Source of the DNA: Candidatus Bathyarchaeota archaeon
Lineage (GTDB): Archaea > Thermoproteota > Bathyarchaeia > 40CM-2-53-6
DNA length: 5,200 nt
Assembly (NCBI GenBank): GCA_005884605.1
Contig: VBBE01000172.1
Span: forward strand, 1-5,200
Direction: 5' to 3'
In this document: positions 1-5,200 of the stretch, piece after piece
Layout of the letters: each line of letters begins with the position of its first letter
Position numbering within the stretch: position 1 is the first letter of the stretch
Program-made: the position numbers and the translations under genes
The notes under the pieces: model-generated
Told to the model about the DNA's origin: nothing
The model's input: the letters and a program-made list of their open reading frames with translations, nothing else
The model's database searches: none

Positions 1-45
1 GCCAAGAATGATTACGGATGCGATCGCTTCGCCAACATCCTTCAT
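1..45 (-). CDS. possible start of a further gene, cut off by the window edge
   Basis: An ATG at 45-43 opens a frame that runs without a stop to the window edge and gives 15 residues, MKDVGEAIASVIILG. The peptide begins with a short charged stretch and turns hydrophobic (IASVIILG), which would suit the beginning of a membrane segment. The ATG lies nine bases after the TGA of the winged-helix gene and in the same frame, so the two would be translationally close and probably co-transcribed. Fifteen residues are too few to assign a family. The frame could also be untranslated sequence or the remains of a C-terminal extension of the upstream protein. Confidence 0.3.
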   Translation of the reverse strand, partial: MKDVGEAIASVIILG

Positions 46-54
46 TTCTTCAAC

Positions 55-291
55 TCAGGGTAACAGTTTCTCTTGTCCGTATTTTGTTAGCGTCCATCTG
101 CCCGCTCGGCCCGACTGGTTCACAGCCACCACTCTATGTTTCAAAAGAAGTTTCAGATGATATCCAACGCAACTCTGGCTAAGGCCAGCCTTTTCGCTGA
201 TCTCAGGAATGTTGTTCCTCCCCTTCTCCATAATCTCAATGATCTTTGTCCGGGACGCCAATCCCCTGCTGACATTCCTCATCCCTGACAT
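55..291 (-). CDS. small winged helix-turn-helix DNA-binding protein
   Basis: This 78-residue protein looks like a single winged-helix domain of the ArsR/MarR-like type common in archaea, probably a cytoplasmic transcription regulator. Residues 13-23 fit the first helix, 28-35 (IPEISEKA) the second, and 38-50 (LSQSCVGYHLKLL) the recognition helix with the typical S-x-x-x-x-x-H-L-K-x-L pattern. Residues 53-70, including the GRAGRW turn and LTKYG, fit the beta wing. There is no ligand-binding or dimerisation domain and no metal-binding cysteine pair. Its start is 40 bases after the DP2 stop, on the same strand, so it may share a transcript. Start choice is open: Met4 (282-280) is an alternative, and a weak TATTA-like stretch (TTATCAT, 310-304) lies about 25 bases before it. 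The fold is well supported, but the target and any effector are unknown. Confidence 0.8.
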   Translation of the reverse strand: MSGMRNVSRGLASRTKIIEIMEKGRNNIPEISEKAGLSQSCVGYHLKLLLKHRVVAVNQSGRAGRWTLTKYGQEKLLP

Positions 292-331
292 GTACGCTCT
301 GGGATGATAAGCAGGACTCAGACTCGGACCC

Positions 332-3300
332 TCAGGCGAAGTCTGCCACGAACAACTTCTGCTGCTCCCTGTCCACAGGCAACGCCTTGAAGGTCTCAGC
401 CAGTTCTACCTTGATGAGTTCGAGTCGCTGACGATAGTATTCCCGGATGTTGTAACGTTGAACCATCTCAGTCGCGACGTCGAGATACTTCTCGACGCCG
501 CCTCGGAAGACCGTGGCTGCAAGCTTTCCACCGCATCTGTGGCATGTTCCTCCCAGAGGGACACGACGCGGCTTAGATCCACACTTTGTGCATCTGACTC
601 GCTGGGAAGTGAAAGTTCGGAGATTGCCTACAAGATCTCTGAGGATGTGTGTTGACAGAACCTTGACGGCCACCTCTTCACCCTTGACCGCGACAATCTG
701 ATCCGCGAGGTGGAGTTGCTCCTTGACCTTGTCAAGCATTGTGGGAAGTTCCTTGTAAGAACTGATTAGCCTTCCATTATCAAGATCCTCTGTCGGGTGT
801 GTGAAACCAATAGTCCAGTGTTCTCCACCATTCCCAAGATTCGAGTTGAGCGTCGGAACAAGACTCTCAACTTCACTTGGGTGAGCGCCCTGCCAAGTCT
901 TCTCGTAGAACTCGACGGGGAGCTGGGAGACGTTTTCGATGTTGAGGGCTTGCCTTGCGATCTCCGCGGGATTGAGCAGTGGTGACAGGAGCAGCGGGGC
1001 GTCCATTAGGCCACCGATTCTGTCAGGCATGAACTCCCGGGAGAAATTCAGCAGCACGTCTAGTAGGAGGGACACTGAGTCTTCGTCCCCGTCGCAGTCT
1101 CGTCTCTTGGCCGCGTGCCAGAATGGGTGGGCGTAACAGACACTCGCTTTGGTGAAGCCTACTATGCGGCCGACGACGCCTACGGACGTGTGGGGAGAAA
1201 GGCCCACGACGAGGCGGCCTATCAGATCCTCGCTCTTCGACGCATTATAGAACCTCTCGAGGCCATAGTAAGAGGAGAGAAGGTCATCTAGAAATTTGGA
1301 GGCCTTTAGCAGATATTGCGCGCATGTCTCTGGGACCACGAGATCTTGGACTTCGAGTGCGCAGAGCTGGCTCGGGGATTCGAGCGGTTTGTCTTCCATG
1401 TCCTTCTCATAACCCAACAGGTGAGCCTTCTCGATCGAGAGACCTACCTCGCTCGGCCGAAACTGTGTCAGGATCGCATTAGTCGCGTCGAACCGGATAG
1501 TCCCGTCTTTGAAGACCGACACTTCCCTCCCAGCTCTCAACAACCCCTTCTCAAGCGGCTCCGGCGTCTTTGTCTTATTCAGCAAGCCCTTCGTTCCCTT
1601 GATTATCTCAGGTGATTTCGCTAGTCCAACGCGTCTTACGGCCGCTTCCAATACCTGCTTGAGATCTACTGGCTTGTTCTTGTAAGAAACGGTCTCCACA
1701 TTGCAATTCTTGCAGAGCCCAAGCCCAGGCAAGCCACATCTTGGACACGACTGGTGCTCTACCGTCAAGGTCCCACATGTAGGGCATCTGACGCGAGGCT
1801 CCCAGGCATCGCAGCTAGGACACGTCCTGTCTACAACATCCAGGCTGACGGCCAGTTTTCGAGAGGCCTCCACGATATCGCGGCGCATTCCTCCGAACTG
1901 TCCTGTCGGAAAGAGGCAGTGAACCTTTGGCGTCATGACTCGCTCTTTGGCCTTCTCAGGTCGGCCCATACGGGCTCCCACGTAATTCGGAGCCTTACTC
2001 TTCACAGGGAATCCAGCGAGAATGCTAAGACGCTCTAGAGTGCTAGACCCGTCCTCCAGCTGTCGGCTCTCGGGCTTGAGAATTGCCCGCAGAATGAGGG
2101 TCTCGTCCTCCCTGATCTCCACAGAGTCTCCTCGGATCCTGTGGGGAAGACAAAGCCTCTCCAAGAGAGACTTGAGCATTGCATCGTTAGGAATTAGAAT
2201 AGTCTCCTCAGATGGTTTTGAGAACTCGAGAATTCTCTCCCGTAAGTATTGCAGCTCATTGGGTTTGATCGCATCCCAGAAGACAGTATAGAGAGGATGT
2301 AGGGGAACGTTGAAGATCCGTGATATTTCCAACGCTTCTGTCGCAGAGAGTCTCGTGGTTAGCGGACTCGTAGCTAGACCGTGAAGGCGTTCTCGAGGAA
2401 TCGAGAGCGGTGGGACCCTACTATCGTCTTCAAATGTCTTCAGCTTTTCAGCGAGCAGTTGACTCCACCACTCCTCGACGAATCCTGAAGGGACAAGTGT
2501 ACGGTTGTTTTCTAGAAACTCGCCATATCCAACTATGAGGTCGCCGAGGAAGAGAATTCTGTCAATCCGATCCTTGACAGCTCTGGCCTCGCTAGGGTTG
2601 TCGATCCTCACGACGGAGCCATCCATCATCCTGACTACCGGCGGCTCGATCGAGTCAACAGCAGTGACGATCCCGGCCTTGCCAGGACGCTCTGTCCTCA
2701 TCTGAACTCCTACAGCTAAGAATCCTCCGAGAATCTCCATAGTCGCCGGATGGACCCCGACAGATGCCAAGCCTGTGTTTCTTGCTCGGCCATACCTTAC
2801 TCGAAATCCACCTTGGGCTCCTGGAAATGCGAAGATTGGCCTACCGCCCACAACGTCCTCCATGAACATGAACTCCTTCGCCTCTTCGCCCTCGGCCGAG
2901 GATGTCTTGAGTGGACGTAACCAGTCCCAGCCCTCAAGGCTGAGCCTCTCGACGATGCGGAGAACCTTCTGAGAACGTCCAAGAAGGCCATCGTTAATGA
3001 CTCGCAATGCTCCCCCACGTACCCTGTTAGTCTCTATTCGAGCAATGTTCCGGTTCACGGTTACTTCCACCGGGTCCGTCTCAACGCCGTTGGGCTCGAT
3101 GGGAAGTCTCAACATCGCATCGTGTAAGACAGTGTCCGAGTTGCGATACTGGAACCTGGCAACGGCCCGCTCGTAAATTCTGAGCTCTTCAACGAACCGG
3201 CGAGCCTCACCCTCAGTCGCCTTGTATGGCTGGAGGTTCAACTTCCGACGAACATGGTCACCAACAATCATGGTCATGCCCATCTCAGTGCCTCCTGCCG

Positions 3301-3742
3301 ATCGCATTGGTCCGGCAAAGTAAATGACTAGATGTCTTGAGCGGTCATCGTTCCGGCGAATCCTGACATCGTGAATTCCCTGTATCGGAGCGACCGTCAC
3401 AGCCTCGTCGAGAACTGCCAGCGCGGTACGAACCGCCTGCTCCGCAGCCTGCTCTTCCTCGAATCTTCCAAATTGACCCAGGACAATTTCCTCACTTACT
3501 TTGAGAGCCGTCTCTTCTCGTGAGATGACTTTGACAAGCTCCCTAATTCGTTCAGCAATGCCGACGGGACCTACTGCCTTCTCGACCCTCTCAGCCAAAT
3601 CATAGGTGGTCTGAGATTCGACCTTCGAAGTTGAGTCAAGTCCTTTTGATCTCGCAAGGCTTGCGAGCGAGTATTGACGATTGTACTCGTCATGTAACCT
3701 TCGAGCGTAAGGATTGCTGAGTCGATTCTCTAAAGGGTCCAA
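332..3742 (-). CDS. polC: DNA polymerase D (archaeal DNA polymerase II), large catalytic subunit DP2
   Basis: This is the catalytic subunit of the archaeal replicative polymerase PolD, which extends DNA with dNTPs and partners with DP1, the proofreading exonuclease subunit (not in this window). Its 1136 residues match the usual 1100-1270. The N-terminal domain carries the family signatures RSKGLD (31-36), DLAERVE (48-54) and IAERIREL (62-69). The core shows YFAGPMRSAGGTE (141-153), VRYGRARNTG (315-324), GVHPATMEILGG (329-340) and GARMGRPEKAKER (589-601). Eight cysteines at 641-680 form zinc-binding pairs, and four more (1051, 1054, 1067, 1070) form the C-terminal zinc ribbon. The catalytic double-psi beta-barrel motif is RRDCDGDED (880-888); D884 and D886 correspond to the metal-binding aspartates described in Pyrococcus. 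The start is TTG at 3742. The frame is open upstream to a stop at 3832-3830 but offers no ATG, GTG or TTG there, and the first internal Met is residue 146. No intein interrupts the motif. Confidence 0.98.
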   Translation of the reverse strand: MDPLENRLSNPYARRLHDEYNRQYSLASLARSKGLDSTSKVESQTTYDLAERVEKAVGPVGIAERIRELVKVISREETALKVSEEIVLGQFGRFEEEQAAEQAVRTALAVLDEAVTVAPIQGIHDVRIRRNDDRSRHLVIYFAGPMRSAGGTEMGMTMIVGDHVRRKLNLQPYKATEGEARRFVEELRIYERAVARFQYRNSDTVLHDAMLRLPIEPNGVETDPVEVTVNRNIARIETNRVRGGALRVINDGLLGRSQKVLRIVERLSLEGWDWLRPLKTSSAEGEEAKEFMFMEDVVGGRPIFAFPGAQGGFRVRYGRARNTGLASVGVHPATMEILGGFLAVGVQMRTERPGKAGIVTAVDSIEPPVVRMMDGSVVRIDNPSEARAVKDRIDRILFLGDLIVGYGEFLENNRTLVPSGFVEEWWSQLLAEKLKTFEDDSRVPPLSIPRERLHGLATSPLTTRLSATEALEISRIFNVPLHPLYTVFWDAIKPNELQYLRERILEFSKPSEETILIPNDAMLKSLLERLCLPHRIRGDSVEIREDETLILRAILKPESRQLEDGSSTLERLSILAGFPVKSKAPNYVGARMGRPEKAKERVMTPKVHCLFPTGQFGGMRRDIVEASRKLAVSLDVVDRTCPSCDAWEPRVRCPTCGTLTVEHQSCPRCGLPGLGLCKNCNVETVSYKNKPVDLKQVLEAAVRRVGLAKSPEIIKGTKGLLNKTKTPEPLEKGLLRAGREVSVFKDGTIRFDATNAILTQFRPSEVGLSIEKAHLLGYEKDMEDKPLESPSQLCALEVQDLVVPETCAQYLLKASKFLDDLLSSYYGLERFYNASKSEDLIGRLVVGLSPHTSVGVVGRIVGFTKASVCYAHPFWHAAKRRDCDGDEDSVSLLLDVLLNFSREFMPDRIGGLMDAPLLLSPLLNPAEIARQALNIENVSQLPVEFYEKTWQGAHPSEVESLVPTLNSNLGNGGEHWTIGFTHPTEDLDNGRLISSYKELPTMLDKVKEQLHLADQIVAVKGEEVAVKVLSTHILRDLVGNLRTFTSQRVRCTKCGSKPRRVPLGGTCHRCGGKLAATVFRGGVEKYLDVATEMVQRYNIREYYRQRLELIKVELAETFKALPVDREQQKLFVADFA

Positions 3743-3769
3743 GCGAGGCCGTCTCGGATGCTTCTCGTC

Positions 3770-3778
3770 TATGTAATA
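3770..3778 (-). promoter_or_regulatory. candidate TATA-like element upstream of DP2
   Basis: In the 152-base spacer between the membrane gene and DP2, the minus strand reads TATTACATA at 3778-3770, within an AT-rich patch. Its centre is about 32 bases before the TTG start. With archaeal TATA boxes centred roughly 26 bases before the transcription start, this predicts a leader of only about six bases. That agrees with the lack of a Shine-Dalgarno sequence before the TTG. A second AT-rich stretch (GTATTATTG, around 3857-3849) is further upstream. No clear BRE purine tract is visible, so this remains a weak prediction. Confidence 0.3.
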
Positions 3779-3894
3779 TGCTATTGTGGAGTTGCTAGAT
3801 TGAGGAACACGCTCGCATAGTGAAACTAATCAGTTCTAGAAAGATTCTCAATAATACGCTGCGGGACGGAGGCGTCAGAAAATATTGCGGGAAG

Positions 3895-4384
3895 CTAGGT
3901 GCGGCTCTGGGCTTCGCCACAGTTGGGACAGAACTTTGATTGAGACTGCAGGTTTGACCCACACTTCGGGCACGATGCCGCAACATTTCCTGTGGACAGG
4001 TGCGTCCTCATCGCCCCAGTTGGGACCAGGTTTCCAGAAAGTCGGGAATTGAACAAAAGTCCCGCAACCAAGATCAGCACCGCCACTAAGAAGGTGTAGA
4101 ATCCACTTTGGAAACCCCAAACAACGCCCAGTCCTGGGATTCCAGAAACCGACTCACTTCCGACTGGTCCTGAAACACAGAAAGGGGAAAGACAATAATT
4201 CATTGTAATGTAGTTTATCGCGACAGCGTAGACGACTGGGGCAAGAGCGGACAGAACCAGTCCTCCTAAGAGATACTGAGAGGTCGAATCCCCACCAAGG
4301 TAGGAAGGCGCCGACCAGAGCCATAGCCGCAGCCAAAATGGAGACGGGATTGAGTCTCCACTGAATGATGCTCAAGCTATCCAT
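3895..4384 (-). pseudogene. membrane protein with C-terminal zinc ribbon, split by an apparent one-base frameshift
   Basis: Two overlapping frames join into one sensible protein. The first starts at ATG 4384 and gives a hydrophobic segment, residues 15-31, ending in FLPWW. It then turns into an Arg- and Cys-rich stretch typical of out-of-frame translation. The second frame, from about 4290 to the TAG at 3897-3895, gives a second membrane segment (YLLGGLVLSALAPVVYAVA), a loop with two cysteines, a third segment (FYTFLVAVLILVAGLLF) and a C-terminal zinc ribbon CPKC...CPNC. Removing one base gives 162 residues with ribbon cysteines at 138, 141, 152 and 155. Such small ribbon-tailed membrane proteins are common in archaea and mostly uncharacterised. 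The gene starts 31 bases after the polymerase stop on the same strand. It may be decayed, misread in assembly or frameshifted in translation. If only the second frame is translated, ATG 4203 gives 102 residues with the third segment and ribbon. Confidence 0.75.
4280..4294 (-). other. inferred frameshift position within the membrane zinc-ribbon gene
   Basis: The switch between frames must lie between the Trp codon at 4294-4292 and about 4277, because the first frame is convincing up to FLPWW and the second is convincing from QYLLGG onward. The stretch includes a run of four G on the minus strand (CCCC at 4290-4293). Dropping one G gives FLPWWDSTSQYLLGG and restores a single open frame. A site a few codons later, giving FLPWWGFDL followed by QYLLGG, fits nearly as well. 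Confidence 0.6.
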
Positions 4385-4415
4385 CCAGAACAGCGATACT
4401 GTGCTTTAACTCTCG

Positions 4416-5200
4416 CTATCCAAGTCGTGTCTGTCGACCTTCAGCAGGCTTCAGGTCTGATAGACGAGCCCCAACCAGGCGTATTCTCCGCCGATCCTTC
4501 TCAAATTCTCGGAAGAGGGAATTCACATACTCGCGTATTACATCTTGGTCGTCGACATAGCCGGTGTGGGTCTTTTCCCGAGTGAAAGTCTGAAACCCTT
4601 CAAAGCGGACCTTGATGCCCACGGTGCGGAACCACAATCTCTCCGCGAGTAGACGTTCATGAACCTCTTGGACAAGAGATTCGAGGGCTTCCTTTACGAC
4701 TCCCTTGTTCTGGACGTCTCGTTCAAAGGTCTGTTCTACACTGATGGACTTGCGGAGTGGCCGCTCTTCCACGGGCGTCTCTTCGATCCCATTAGCGATT
4801 CCCCAGAGCCAGACCCCACCCTTTCCGAACCAGTCGGTAAGCTTCTTCGCGGGGATCTGGCGTAGCTGTCCGATCGTTTCGACCCCGCGCTCTTGTAAGA
4901 ATTCAGTTGTCTTCTTTCCGACGCCGCTGATCTTGTTGACGGACAACGGTTCAAGGAATGCTTTCACATCGTCAGGCCTAACTGCTGTTAGTCCGTCGGG
5001 CTTGTTCATGTCCGAAGCCATCTTCGCAATTGACTTGTTAGGCGCGATCCCGACACTAACTGTGAGCCCTTCAACATTCTTTAGCTCAATCTTCAACTTC
5101 CGTGCAAGGTCAATTGCCTCATCAAAACTGGCGCATCTGTCGCCCACATCGAGGTAGACTTCGTCGATGCTTGTTTGTTCAAACTTGTCGGCGAACTTCC
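4416..5200 (-). CDS. dinB: Y-family DNA polymerase IV (Dpo4/Dbh type), N-terminus outside the window
   Basis: This is a low-fidelity polymerase that inserts nucleotides opposite damaged template bases, a DNA damage-tolerance role. The 260 visible residues read in frame to the window edge. The catalytic palm motif SIDEVYLD is at visible residues 10-17, and its Asp-Glu pair (codons 5165-5163 and 5162-5160) equals D105/E106 of Sulfolobus Dpo4. By that alignment about 93 residues are missing, including the first metal-binding Asp and the steric-gate residue. Further family blocks are SVGIAPNKSIAKMASD (48-63), the thumb helix-hairpin-helix ISGVGKKT (90-97), RKSISVEQTF at the start of the little-finger domain (about 149-158), and a terminal RLVGARLSDL (240-249). 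A GTG at 5147 is internal, since starting there would remove the catalytic pair. The protein ends QTRLG, the first half of a clamp-binding peptide without the aromatic pair. Membership is certain; the naming as dinB, dpo4 or dbh is convention. Confidence 0.95.
   Translation of the reverse strand, partial: KFADKFEQTSIDEVYLDVGDRCASFDEAIDLARKLKIELKNVEGLTVSVGIAPNKSIAKMASDMNKPDGLTAVRPDDVKAFLEPLSVNKISGVGKKTTEFLQERGVETIGQLRQIPAKKLTDWFGKGGVWLWGIANGIEETPVEERPLRKSISVEQTFERDVQNKGVVKEALESLVQEVHERLLAERLWFRTVGIKVRFEGFQTFTREKTHTGYVDDQDVIREYVNSLFREFEKDRRRIRLVGARLSDLKPAEGRQTRLG

Noticed and set aside
1000..1300. Possible intein at the DP2 active-site motif, a known insertion hotspot
   Set aside because: The protein reads straight through the motif with family-typical flanks (AHPFWHAAKR before, LLLDVLLNF after), and its total length is normal.
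1316..1615. 99-codon plus-strand open frame
   Set aside because: It is antisense to a conserved part of DP2 and has no domain features.
3862..3877. Short inverted repeat (GACG-GAGG-CGTC) in the spacer before DP2
   Set aside because: The stem is only four base pairs, and no T-run follows on either strand, so it does not support a terminator or operator.
3795..4120. Two minus-strand frames (3795-3986 and 3875-4120) overlapping the membrane zinc-ribbon gene
   Set aside because: The second lies entirely, and the first largely, across the zinc-ribbon coding region in other frames. They lack its cysteine pattern and show mixed low-complexity composition. The ribbon frame explains this region better.
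4705..5157. 150-codon plus-strand open frame
   Set aside because: It is fully antisense to the conserved Y-family polymerase, with Ser/Pro/Arg-rich composition and no recognisable domain. It is a shadow frame.
1..5200. CRISPR arrays, tRNA or rRNA genes, insertion sequences, long repeats
   Set aside because: Nearly all of the window is accounted for by protein-coding sequence, the largest confident non-coding gap is 152 bases, and no repeat arrays, transposase motifs or RNA signatures were seen by eye.

Overview
The window looks like ordinary chromosomal DNA from an archaeon. The decisive marker is a complete large subunit (DP2) of the archaea-specific replicative DNA polymerase D. Next to it is a Y-family translesion polymerase of the Dpo4/Dbh type. 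PolD is absent from classical Crenarchaeota (Thermoprotei), so the source is probably a euryarchaeal or a Thaumarchaeota/Bathyarchaeota-like lineage. I cannot place it more precisely by reading alone. Base composition looks close to half G+C. Start codons include TTG, and no strong Shine-Dalgarno sequences are visible.

All supported genes lie on the minus strand, so transcription runs from high to low coordinates. Position 5200 down to 4416 holds the C-terminal three quarters of a Y-family DNA polymerase; its N-terminus lies outside the window. After 31 bases comes a small membrane protein with a C-terminal zinc ribbon (4384-3895), which appears to be broken by a one-base frameshift near 4280-4294. 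A 152-base spacer with a TATA-like element precedes the DP2 gene (3742-332), which starts at TTG, is intact and has no intein. Forty bases further on is a 78-residue winged-helix DNA-binding protein (291-55). Nine bases after its stop codon a possible further reading frame (45 to the window edge) begins.

The two polymerases are functionally related: PolD replicates the chromosome, and the Y-family enzyme copies past damaged bases when the replicative enzyme stalls. The membrane zinc-ribbon protein and the winged-helix protein have no function that can be assigned from sequence. The winged-helix protein could regulate the cluster, but nothing in the sequence proves it.

I found no mobile elements, CRISPR array, RNA genes or novel multi-gene system. 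The points most worth checking are the frameshifted membrane gene, an Asp in place of the Asn I remember in the DP2 active-site motif, the unusual C-terminal tails of both polymerases, and the frame continuing past the winged-helix stop codon.
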